Source: Paenibacillus sp. S150 | GTDB taxonomy: Bacteria; Bacillota; Bacilli; Paenibacillales; Paenibacillaceae | Reading direction: 5' to 3' | NCBI RefSeq assembly: GCF_019352175.1 | Contig: NZ_JACBYI010000035.1 | Span: 1 to 64,000, forward strand | Length of the DNA: 64,000 bases | Part shown: in pieces, positions 42,545 to 50,226 of the stretch | Layout: the number at the start of each line of letters is the position of its first letter | Position numbering within the stretch: position 1 is the stretch's first letter | Notes under the pieces: generated by a model | Database searches by the model: none | Told to the model about the DNA's origin: nothing | Seen by the model: only the letters and a program-made list of their open reading frames with translations | Position numbers and translations under genes: made by a program

Positions 42545-44191
42545 ATGAAAATTAAAGCAACTGCGGAAGACAGAATGATTGCCCTATACAGAACAATTTC
42601 TTTGTCCCTCACATCACTAATGTACCTCTTGGACCATACGGGGCCTTCCGTCTTTTATAAATCCCTATTAATCATCGCGTTATTCTTATTTGCCCAAGTA
42701 TTTACAATTTATTACCGAAGGCTGCGGAAATGGCCGCGTGTTCTTATGCTTGCTGTGAGCATTGAGATGGCGGGAATCATTGCACTGACGTTGTTTACCG
42801 GCGGGTATGACAGTTCTTTTAAATTGTATGTCCTTAATCCTGCCCTCATCGCGGCGGGATCATTATCATTTGTTTTCAGCTGGAGTCTGATCTTCAGTTA
42901 TTTTGCTATAGTTGCCGTGTGCTCTTACTTTTTCATGAACTCTTCCGGCAAAATTTTCTCCGAAGCCGTACTTGATAACGGCAACCTGTTTCTAGTCCTG
43001 GTACTTACGGTTATAGTTATGCAAATGGTTAATCGGATCAAGCGGCAGCGGGAAGCGGCAAACGCACGGACCAACGAAACCATGGAACATATCAAATCGC
43101 TCTATCATATTGTTGAAACCTCAAGCCAGCATGACTTCATGAATATTGGCCAGGTGATTACAGATTATGTGGTGAAGCTTACTAAGCTGGACAAAGCGTT
43201 GTTCTGGTTCGCCAAAAAAAGCGGTGAGCCTGCGCCGCAGAGCCGGCAGACCGGCTGGCAGCAAGAGGAGGAGCGTTTCCTCTTCGCAGAGCTGGAGAAG
43301 CACGAGCATGAATGGAGATTGCAGCGTGAACCGGTATTTAAGAGCCTGCCCGGACTCGGAGACTTTCTGCTCATGCCTGTAAGAATGAGTACACGATTTG
43401 TCGGCATGATTGGTGTGAAGCTGGAAGCGTCGGAAGGCCTGGAAGGCCGCAGATGGTACATCCAGCAGCTGATGTTTCTCTCGGAGCTGAGCGCGATTAT
43501 CCTTGAGCGCCATGAGCTGGGTGTTATTGAGAACCGGCTGATCATCACGAACGAGCAGAACCGGATTGCCGATGAAATGCATGACAGTGTATCGCAAAGC
43601 CTTTTCGGCATTGTATATGCGACACATTCGTTGAAGCAGACATGGCGGAAGATAACTGAATCCGAGCTGGAGGAGCAAATTGAGCTGATTCATGATTCGG
43701 CCACCAAGGTGGCTAAGGAGCTGCGCATTACCATTTACAGTCTCAGCTCCAAAAAAAGCGGCGGTCCCACCTGGCTGGGTATGGTCAGATCGCATTTGAA
43801 AAGCCTGTCCAGGCTAAATGATGTGGAAATCGATCTAAAAATAACGGGGGATGATTTCAGTCTCCCTTATCCTTACCACAAGGCGCTCTTCCGGATTATA
43901 TCCGAAGCCACAGGCAATGCCATTCGTCATGGCGCTGCCAGCCGGGTGGATGTCGAACTGTCGCTTAAGCCAAAATGGATCAGACTTTCGATAAGCGACG
44001 ATGGCGTCGGCTTCGATACTGATCTGCTCTGGACCGAATCCGAGGACAATACCGGCGGACTTGGCATGAAGAATATGCAATATCTGGCACAGTCTCTAGG
44101 CGGTGACTTCCAGTTGTCCAGCAGTGAGAACACAGGCACCAGAATTTTAATTTCGATACCTGTCGGCGTGGCTGAACTAAAAAATGCATAA
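42545..44191 (+). CDS. NarL-type sensor histidine kinase with GAF-like domain
   Basis: 548 residues. Five or six membrane helices (about 15-165), a GAF-like domain (about 185-330), a HisKA_3 dimerisation domain with phosphoacceptor H346 in RIADEMHDSVSQSLFG, and an HATPase domain with EATGNAIRHG and SDDGVGFD. It is the cognate kinase of the LuxR-type regulator 24 bp downstream. It lies immediately upstream of the exopolysaccharide locus and may control it, though the 1.2-kb gap leaves that open. ATG follows a weak GGGTGG. Confidence 0.9.
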   Translation: MKIKATAEDRMIALYRTISLSLTSLMYLLDHTGPSVFYKSLLIIALFLFAQVFTIYYRRLRKWPRVLMLAVSIEMAGIIALTLFTGGYDSSFKLYVLNPALIAAGSLSFVFSWSLIFSYFAIVAVCSYFFMNSSGKIFSEAVLDNGNLFLVLVLTVIVMQMVNRIKRQREAANARTNETMEHIKSLYHIVETSSQHDFMNIGQVITDYVVKLTKLDKALFWFAKKSGEPAPQSRQTGWQQEEERFLFAELEKHEHEWRLQREPVFKSLPGLGDFLLMPVRMSTRFVGMIGVKLEASEGLEGRRWYIQQLMFLSELSAIILERHELGVIENRLIITNEQNRIADEMHDSVSQSLFGIVYATHSLKQTWRKITESELEEQIELIHDSATKVAKELRITIYSLSSKKSGGPTWLGMVRSHLKSLSRLNDVEIDLKITGDDFSLPYPYHKALFRIISEATGNAIRHGAASRVDVELSLKPKWIRLSISDDGVGFDTDLLWTESEDNTGGLGMKNMQYLAQSLGGDFQLSSSENTGTRILISIPVGVAELKNA

Positions 44192-44214
44192 ACTTTAGGC
44201 AGGAGGTCGTTCTA

Positions 44215-44850
44215 GTGAAAATCGTCATTGTTGATGATCACCCATTGGTTAGAAGAGGACTCGCGGCGGTCATTTCCATGCAGTCCAATCTGCAATTTGC
44301 CGGAGAAGCAACGAATGGCCAAGAAGCGCTCTCGGTGATAGAAGAGACGCAGCCTGATCTTGTGCTTATTGATCTCAAGCTGGCCGATGAATCAGGTCTG
44401 GATGTCATCAAAGCAGCGCGTTCACGCGGTCTGATCAGCAAGTTTATCCTGCTCACCTCTTCGGCGAGCCGGGAGGATTTCCTGAAGGCGGAAGAAGTTT
44501 TGGTAGATGGCTATGTGCTGAAAGAGGCACTGCCTGAGGAATTGCTTTTTGCCATTCAACTGGTACATAAGGGCAGAAAGTATTATGACCCCGGCCTGAT
44601 GGAGGATAAAATGCGGATGGGCGGCAACAGTCCTACCGACGAATTGACCCCGAAAGAGAAAGAAGTGCTGATTGAGCTTGGCCAGGGGGCATGCAACCGC
44701 GAAATCGCCTCACGGCTGTTCATCAGTGAATTCACAGTGAAGAAGCATGTCAGCCAGATTCTGGCGAAGCTTCAGGTAGCGGACCGTACGCAGGCAGCGC
44801 TGTACGCCAACGCCGTGGGGTTGACCAAATATGAAATGTCATACGAATGA
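44215..44850 (+). CDS. NarL/FixJ family response regulator
   Basis: A 211-residue regulator: receiver domain with acidic pocket at IVDDHPLVRRG and phosphoacceptor D53 in VLIDLKLADESG, then a LuxR-type HTH (LTPKEKEVLIELGQG, NREIASRLFISEFTVKKHV). It starts at GTG 44215, 6 bp after AGGAGG, with the leader CATAAACTTTAGGCAGGAGG also seen at other genes here. It forms an operon with the kinase and is closed by a strong terminator. Confidence 0.93.
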   Translation: MKIVIVDDHPLVRRGLAAVISMQSNLQFAGEATNGQEALSVIEETQPDLVLIDLKLADESGLDVIKAARSRGLISKFILLTSSASREDFLKAEEVLVDGYVLKEALPEELLFAIQLVHKGRKYYDPGLMEDKMRMGGNSPTDELTPKEKEVLIELGQGACNREIASRLFISEFTVKKHVSQILAKLQVADRTQAALYANAVGLTKYEMSYE

Positions 44851-44876
44851 CTTCCATTAAATTCAAAATATGTAAT

Positions 44877-44905
44877 AACACGGATGAAATTATCCGTGTT
44901 TTTTT
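44877..44905 (+). terminator. terminator of the two-component operon
   Basis: AACACGGAT (44877-44885) pairs with ATCCGTGTT (44892-44900) around a 6-base loop, followed by TTTTT. Confidence 0.9.
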
Positions 44906-44907
44906 GT

Positions 44908-45178
44908 AAAGATAAGAATTTATAGGTTTTGGGGGAAGCGAAGCTTATCCGTTAATTTACGGCTGAGCTGTAGTATGAAAGAATGGATCGGGACTTCGGC
45001 CAAGCAAACTGCGCGATTGCGTTGGCCGCAGCAGGCAGGTAGAGGGAATCAAAGGCAGAAGTACCTTTGAATTCGCCCGAAGCCGGCAGGACGAGGGAAT
45101 CAGCGCGAAATGATTCTTCTCCTCCCCACTGAAATTATAGGACGCCGATAGCCGTCTTTCTTAAAAGATAAGAATTTA
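44908..45178 (+). repeat. hairpin array flanked by 15-bp direct repeats
   Basis: AAAGATAAGAATTTA occurs at 44908-44922 and 45164-45178. Between them, successive stems can form: CGGCCAA with TTGGCCG (about 45000-45035), GAATCAAAGG with CCTTTGAATTC (about 45050-45080), and GAATCA with TGATTC (about 45096-45117). GGCAGG-NN-GAGGGAATCA starts both the second and third hairpin units, so part of the array is a tandem duplication. It could be a structured RNA or an inserted repeat element. Confidence 0.5.
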
Positions 45179-45181
45179 ACC

Positions 45182-45337
45182 TGAATTGAACCGGAGAACC
45201 TGAACAAGCTGATGAAACGTAAGGAGGTTCATAGGGAACGGAAGCGAAGTGTAAAAAGTAACACTAATGGGCTGGAATTCTGGATTTACCGGGCTTTAGT
45301 GGGATTTTGTACACTTAATAGAGGCCCGCTCCCTCCA
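45182..45337 (+). repeat. dispersed repeat A, copy 2
   Basis: It matches the reverse complement of 161-317, 45 kb away. See copy 1 for shared blocks. It directly abuts the hairpin array on its left and the CTTTTTCCCACTAA units on its right. Confidence 0.75.
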
Positions 45338-45357
45338 TACGGCTGATTTTAGCCGAA

Positions 45358-45584
45358 TTAGTTGTACTTTTTCCCACTAGGGATGATCCATGATCCGAAT
45401 GAGCTACTTTAGTTATCCTTTTTACCACTAAAATGGCTGCCCTTTGAATGAATGGTTCAAGTTCATTTTATTTAGGGCGTATTCCCCATAAGGGAGAGAA
45501 ACGGAACGATTAGGGTTCCTTTTTCCCACTAACGCTTGCGAAAAAGGGGATGCGGTGAGGTTAAGTTCACTTTTTCCACTTGAG
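45358..45584 (+). repeat. degenerate intergenic repeat units, consensus TTAGTT-N2-CTTTTTCCCACTAA
   Basis: Related 23-24-bp units lie at 45358-45380, 45408-45431, 45510-45532 and 45561-45584, with a partial one near 45455. A reversed relative (GTAAAAAGTAACACTAAT) lies inside repeat A just upstream and in copy 1 at the window start. Spacing is irregular (about 30-100 bp). No protein frame runs through them. Confidence 0.55.
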
Positions 45585-45694
45585 CTTACCGCCTTGTCTC
45601 AGCAGGAAGGTCTGGATGGACTGGGGAAGGGAGCACAGCTTCAACCGGCTATGGCGAACAGGATAGCTCCAGTCGCCTTATATTCAGAAATCCC

Positions 45695-45737
45695 AAACGG
45701 CTACGCTGTCCAGTGAAGGGCGGCATAGCCGTTTTTT
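45695..45737 (+). terminator. terminator-like hairpin
   Basis: AAACGGCTA (45695-45703) pairs with TAGCCGTTT (45726-45734) and T residues continue to 45737. No gene ends just before it, so it may belong to an unannotated transcript through the repeat region. Confidence 0.5.
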
Positions 45738-46078
45738 CTCTGTCATTATCTCTTCCATTGGAGAAGGCCTGGCTCTATGTATTCCGCCGCCAAAATGCTA
45801 TCAGATCCATCTGTGAACATGACTGAACAAGGTGAAGCCTGCCACAAGCCGGCGGGCGAAGCCATTGATTCCACAGCTTGTCAGGCTTTTCCAAGCCTAT
45901 GGCACTAAAGTATACCATGACCCCCCTCCACAGAGGTAATCCGCCTCACACGAAAGTGAAGATTAAAGTGATGGTATGACCCATGTGGCGATCCTCAGGG
46001 ATTGATAGAATAAAAGCAAGATATCTGAAACTTTCATGATTGCTTTCAGAATGCAATAAATGCGGAAGGAGGGTTACT

Positions 46079-46819
46079 GTGGAAAAGACGATTTTGGATT
46101 ACATTAACCTGATTAAGAAGAGGTTATGGTTAATCACGTTGTTTGTATTAATCTCCTGCACCACCACCTTCTATGTCAGCAAGAACTTCGTCGTGCCTGT
46201 CTACTCAGCCTCCGGACAGCTGCTCGTCAACAACGCCGTGAACGTCCCCGAGAGCAACAATCTTAATAATCTGAACTTCAGCCTCAACCTCATCGAGAGC
46301 TATAAGGAAATCTTGAAGTCCCCCACGATTATGAAGAGTGTAGTAGCAGAGCACCCCGAGTTCAATCTGACAGAACAGCAATTGGCTGGCAAGCTGCAGA
46401 TCAAATCTTCGGAGAAAAGCCAGGTAATCAACCTGAGCGTGCAGGACGAGAGCTACACGAAAGCGGCCACGATCGTAAATGCGGTTTCGCAGACGTTCAT
46501 CCGCAGCTTGCCGGCGCTGATGAATCTGGACAATGTGACTTTTCTGACCCCTGCTGATCCTGCAGCTGCCTCTGGTCCGGTAAACAGCGGTTCCATGATG
46601 AACATTATCATCAGCTTTGTGGTTTCACTGATGGCGGCCATCGGAATTATTCTGCTGATGGAAACCTTGAACGGTACACTCCGGTCAGAGAAGGAGGCAG
46701 AGTTCGATCTCGGGCTTCCGGTTATCGCCAGCATTCCTACGATCCGCAAGAAGGACTTGGGCAGGCCGGCAAATGCCAATGCAAGAGTAGGGGAGGGTGC
46801 TTATGCTACGGCTGAATAA
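46079..46819 (+). CDS. polysaccharide chain-length determinant, Wzz/YveK type
   Basis: 246 residues from the GTG at 46079, 5 bp after GGAAGGAGGG. It has one membrane helix near the N-terminus (RLWLITLFVLISCTTTFYV), a periplasm-facing coiled domain (about 40-170) with the VYSASGQLLV block, and a second helix (MMNIIISFVVSLMAAIGIILL). A short cytoplasmic tail would contact the CpsD kinase encoded next. It is the membrane half of a split Gram-positive Wzc co-polymerase. First gene of the exopolysaccharide locus; it overlaps the next gene by 17 bp. Confidence 0.88.
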   Translation: MEKTILDYINLIKKRLWLITLFVLISCTTTFYVSKNFVVPVYSASGQLLVNNAVNVPESNNLNNLNFSLNLIESYKEILKSPTIMKSVVAEHPEFNLTEQQLAGKLQIKSSEKSQVINLSVQDESYTKAATIVNAVSQTFIRSLPALMNLDNVTFLTPADPAAASGPVNSGSMMNIIISFVVSLMAAIGIILLMETLNGTLRSEKEAEFDLGLPVIASIPTIRKKDLGRPANANARVGEGAYATAE

Positions 46820-47444
46820 AAGTCTGATTGCGGATATGAATCCATCCTCGCACATCTCAGAATCCTTCCGCTCGCTGCGCACCTATATCCGGCAGCTGGA
46901 GCTGCTGAAGGGCAGTGGAGGACAGGTTCTCCTGTTCACCTCCGCAGAAGGCGGGGAAGGCAAGACGACCATTCTGTCGAACCTTGCGGTTTCCTTTGTG
47001 CAGGACGGCAAGAAGGTCGCGGTTGTGGACTGTAACCTGAGACACCCGGGGCTGCACACTGTGTTTGAGGTGGAAGGCAGCCAAGGCTTGGCCGCATACC
47101 TCGCAGGTATGGAAGAGGCCAAGGATATCGCGGTATACGGCAATCTGGCCAATCTCGCTGTAATCCCGGCCGGAATTACCGGTGTGAGTCCGCCGGATCT
47201 GCTGGGGAGCGACAAAATGCCTGCTCTGCTGGAGGAGCTGAAGACAAGCTTCGATTTGATTCTGCTGGATTCGCCGCAGGCGGTAGAGTACAGTGATGCA
47301 CGTATCCTGGCCCCGCTGTCGGACGGAGTGATCATCGTCGCCAGGCATGGCAAAACCAAGCGCGAATCGCTTAAAAAGCTCAAAGGTGTCATGGAGCAGA
47401 CAGGTGTGAAGATCCTCGGGATTGCTATGAATCAGACCAGATAG
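46803..47444 (+). CDS. CpsD/CapB-type bacterial tyrosine autokinase
   Basis: 213 residues. Walker A is AEGGEGKTT; Walker A' is VAVVDCNLRHPG, where the usual D-A-D-L-R reads D-C-N-L-R; Walker B is LILLDSPQA. The N-terminus has the activating block SHISESFRSLRT. The C-terminus ends at GIAMNQTR and lacks the tyrosine cluster that BY-kinases normally autophosphorylate. It may thus phosphorylate other proteins, or work without the classic cycle. ATG 46803 follows GGGGAGGG. It is encoded together with its Wzz-type membrane partner. Confidence 0.87.
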   Translation: MLRLNKSLIADMNPSSHISESFRSLRTYIRQLELLKGSGGQVLLFTSAEGGEGKTTILSNLAVSFVQDGKKVAVVDCNLRHPGLHTVFEVEGSQGLAAYLAGMEEAKDIAVYGNLANLAVIPAGITGVSPPDLLGSDKMPALLEELKTSFDLILLDSPQAVEYSDARILAPLSDGVIIVARHGKTKRESLKKLKGVMEQTGVKILGIAMNQTR

Positions 47445-47587
47445 TGCTTCCAAGAGGGTTTTGTTCTAGAGAAAAATGAGTGGAGCCAATACTTACAAAA
47501 CCGGGGTGTATGCTTCCGAAGCAAGTTTTGTACGAAGAATAATCGGATGAGGCATATGCTTACAAAACTCTTTAGGAGGTAAGTGCG

Positions 47588-48475
47588 ATGAAAAAAGTAA
47601 AGAAGGTAATTATCCCTGCGGCAGGTCTAGGAACGCGCTTCCTTCCTGCGACGAAGGCAATGCCTAAGGAAATGCTGCCGATCATCAACAAACCCACTAT
47701 CCAGTACATCGTGGAGGAAGCAATCGCTTCCGGCATTGAAGATATCATCATCGTTACAGGTAAAGGGAAACGCGCCATCGAAGATCATTTCGACAACGCT
47801 TTTGAACTGGAATCCAGACTGCTGGAGGACGGCAAGCTGGAGCTGCTGAGAGAGGTACAGCGTTCCTCGAAAGTTGAAATTCACTATATCCGTCAAAAAG
47901 AACCCAAAGGTCTCGGCCATGCGGTATGGTGCGCCAGACGGTTCATCGGAGACGAGCCCTTCGGCGTAATGCTCGGTGATGATATCGTAACCGGCCAGGT
48001 TCCCTGCCTGAAGCAGCTGATTGATCAATACGAGGAAACCCAGAATTCAGTAATCGGTGTACAGGAAATTCCCGATGAATTCACCAACCGCTACGGGATC
48101 ATTGAACCCGACCTGCAGGACGGACGGCTGTACCGGGTTAATAATTTTGTCGAAAAACCGGCGATTGGCACCGCTCCTTCCAATCTGGCGATCATGGGAC
48201 GTTATGTCTTTACGCCAAAAATCTTCAAGTACCTGGATCTGCAGGAAAAAGGCGCAGGCGGCGAAATTCAGCTCACCGATGCCATTCAGAAGCTGAATCA
48301 AAGCGAGCGAGTGTATGCTTATAACTTTGACGGTACGAGATACGATGTCGGCGAACGGCTTGGCTATATTTTGACTACACTCGAATTTGCGCTGCAAAGT
48401 GAGGATCTGCGGTATCCGGTGATGGATGCTATGGCAGAATGGCTCAGCAAAGCGGGACAAACTCTGAACAGCTGA
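47588..48475 (+). CDS. galU: UTP-glucose-1-phosphate uridylyltransferase
   Basis: 295 residues. The nucleotidyltransferase signature is AAGLGTRFLPATKAMPKEMLPI, with GLGHAVWCAR and VMLGDD motifs and FVEKP later. It makes UDP-glucose, the precursor for glucosyl transfer and for UDP-glucuronate by Ugd, encoded in the same locus. ATG follows TTTAGGAGG. The 143-bp gap upstream holds related short motifs (GCTTCCGAAGC hairpin, ACAAAACTCTTTAGGAGG) that recur before the next gene. Confidence 0.95.
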   Translation: MKKVKKVIIPAAGLGTRFLPATKAMPKEMLPIINKPTIQYIVEEAIASGIEDIIIVTGKGKRAIEDHFDNAFELESRLLEDGKLELLREVQRSSKVEIHYIRQKEPKGLGHAVWCARRFIGDEPFGVMLGDDIVTGQVPCLKQLIDQYEETQNSVIGVQEIPDEFTNRYGIIEPDLQDGRLYRVNNFVEKPAIGTAPSNLAIMGRYVFTPKIFKYLDLQEKGAGGEIQLTDAIQKLNQSERVYAYNFDGTRYDVGERLGYILTTLEFALQSEDLRYPVMDAMAEWLSKAGQTLNS

Positions 48476-48564
48476 AAACCAAGCATATGCTTTCGAAGCT
48501 GGCAGTGGTTGAGGCTTAGTCAGGAAGTGTAGGCTAACAAAACTTTTAGGAGGAATGAGGAGAG

Positions 48565-49257
48565 ATGAGCATGCAAAAACTGCCGGAAGACTATGAGGCC
48601 GTCCTGCCGAAACTTTACATGCTGCATGCCAAAGAAGGAAGCAAAGAAATGGATTCCTATCTGGTGATGAAGCGGATTATCGACATTTTTTTCTCCGCTC
48701 TTGGCCTTCTTGTGCTGCTGCCGCTGTTCATAGTGGTGGCGATCCTGATCAAGCTGGAAGATCCGAAAGGAAAGGTGTTCTTCCGTCAAAACCGGGTTGG
48801 CAAGGATGAGAAGCTGTTCCCGATGTATAAATTCAGATCCATGGTATCGAATGCCGAGGAGCTGAAGGCGAATCTGATGGCCTACAACGAGGTCAGCGGC
48901 GCGATGTTCAAGATCAAAAACGATCCCCGTATCACACGTACAGGAAGATTCCTGCGCAAAACCAGCATTGATGAACTGCCTCAGCTCTGGAATGTGCTGC
49001 TGGGCCATATGAGCCTGGTTGGCCCCCGTCCGCCGCTCGTGGAAGAGGTGGCGCAGTACACGGAATATGATAAGCAACGGCTTATGGTTACACCGGGCTG
49101 CACCGGCTACTGGCAGGTCAATGCGAGAAACAGCGTCGGCTTCGACGAGATGGTACAGCTGGATTTGACCTACATTCATATCCGCAGCACCATGCTGGAT
49201 CTCAAAATCATCGCCAAAACCGGCCTGATGCTGCTTGGCTCCAAAGATGCATATTAA
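48565..49257 (+). CDS. undecaprenyl-phosphate sugar-1-phosphate transferase
   Basis: A 230-residue polyprenyl phosphate phosphoglycosyltransferase of the WcaJ/EpsL small-monotopic class. It has one hydrophobic hairpin (IIDIFFSALGLLVLLPLF), then the catalytic core with FFRQNRVGKDEKLFPMYKFR, KTSIDELPQLWNVL and LVGPRPPL. It begins repeat-unit assembly by loading the first sugar phosphate on undecaprenyl phosphate. Its leader AACTTTTAGGAGG resembles that of galU. Two close ATGs (48565, 48571) are possible. Confidence 0.93.
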   Translation: MSMQKLPEDYEAVLPKLYMLHAKEGSKEMDSYLVMKRIIDIFFSALGLLVLLPLFIVVAILIKLEDPKGKVFFRQNRVGKDEKLFPMYKFRSMVSNAEELKANLMAYNEVSGAMFKIKNDPRITRTGRFLRKTSIDELPQLWNVLLGHMSLVGPRPPLVEEVAQYTEYDKQRLMVTPGCTGYWQVNARNSVGFDEMVQLDLTYIHIRSTMLDLKIIAKTGLMLLGSKDAY

Positions 49258-49276
49258 AAAAATGGAAATTGGGTGA

Positions 49277-50218
49277 ATGCCGATGCTTGTAAACGGAGAC
49301 GTTCCTAAGATTTCCATAATCATCTGCACCTACAACAGATCAGCATTGCTGCTTAAGACGCTCCAGTCGCTCTTGCCGCTCGAGAATCTGGATCAGGCTG
49401 AGGTCATAGTAGTCGATAACAGCTCCAAGGATGATACGGCGGCGGTAGCCGGGCGGTTTATAGAGAGTGAAGGCGCAGATATGGATATCCGTTACCTTCT
49501 GGAGCCGGTGCAAGGATTATCGGCGGCCCGGAACACAGGGATTCTGGCTTCCAAATCGCCGCTCATCGCGTTCCTTGATGATGATGCGGTTCCCTGCCGG
49601 AATTGGATAACAACGATTGTAGGCACCTTTGAGGAGAAGCCCGGGGTTATGGCCATGGGCGGCAAGATCGCCCCGATCTTCGAGAGCAAGCGTCCCGAAT
49701 GGCTGATCAAGCCTTTCGAGCTGCCTTACACCATCGTAGATTTGGGCAACCGGATCAAGGAATATCCTAAGCGGCTTCATCCCTGCGGCGCCAATATGGC
49801 GATGCGCAAGGCGGCCTTCGATATCAGCCTGTTTCCGCTGGAGCTGGGAAGAAAAGGGGATTCGCTTCTCTCCGGTGAAGAAACCTGGCTGTTCGACCAG
49901 CTGCAGGGGGAAGGACATTCGATCCTCTATCATCCGCAGATGGCCGTAGACCATTTTGTTCCGGCCAGCCGTTTGACTGAAGATTGGATTATGAAAAGAT
50001 ATTACAGCCAAGGCATATCCAACGCGATGAAAAGCGAAGGCATGAAGGAAAATCTGCTCCTGCTGGGAAAGACGGCCGCCAAAGTCATATATATATTGGC
50101 TGACTCGATCCTCTCCAGAAGCCAGGGGAGAAAACTCCTGAACAAATGCAGGCTGGAGAGTATTCGCGGAACTCTTCATATGATCTGGAACCGGAAGAGG
50201 GAATCCGCAGCGGGGTGA
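49277..50218 (+). CDS. family 2 glycosyltransferase
   Basis: A 313-residue GT-A enzyme. It shows SIIICTYNRSALLLKTL, VVDNSSKDDT, GLSAARNTGI and the metal-binding DDDAVP, then GEETWLFDQL near residue 215 as the catalytic ED-like motif. It adds one sugar to the growing lipid-linked repeat. Donor and linkage are not predictable. It follows the phosphoglycosyltransferase by 19 bp. Confidence 0.9.
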   Translation: MPMLVNGDVPKISIIICTYNRSALLLKTLQSLLPLENLDQAEVIVVDNSSKDDTAAVAGRFIESEGADMDIRYLLEPVQGLSAARNTGILASKSPLIAFLDDDAVPCRNWITTIVGTFEEKPGVMAMGGKIAPIFESKRPEWLIKPFELPYTIVDLGNRIKEYPKRLHPCGANMAMRKAAFDISLFPLELGRKGDSLLSGEETWLFDQLQGEGHSILYHPQMAVDHFVPASRLTEDWIMKRYYSQGISNAMKSEGMKENLLLLGKTAAKVIYILADSILSRSQGRKLLNKCRLESIRGTLHMIWNRKRESAAG

Positions 50219-50226
50219 GGGAGACA

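Larger units (their letters stand above)
44851..46078. other. 1.2-kb non-coding region before the exopolysaccharide genes
   Basis: No gene was recognised. From left to right: a terminator (44877-44905), an array of hairpins between two AAAGATAAGAATTTA copies (44908-45178), dispersed repeat A copy 2 (45182-45337), degenerate TTAGTT-CTTTTTCCCACTAA units (45358-45584), a terminator-like hairpin (45695-45737), and about 340 bp before the first polysaccharide gene. That last part has an inverted pair TATACCAT (about 45911) and ATGGTATG (about 45970), which may be promoter-proximal control DNA. I could not place the operon promoter with confidence. Confidence 0.6.

Noticed and set aside
45358..45584. 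Short repeats as a CRISPR array
   Set aside because: Units are degenerate, unevenly spaced, lack uniform spacers, and no cas genes are present.
45911..46020. Promoter of the exopolysaccharide operon near TTTCCA/TATACC
   Set aside because: The hexamers are weak and several alternatives exist, so I did not assign one.
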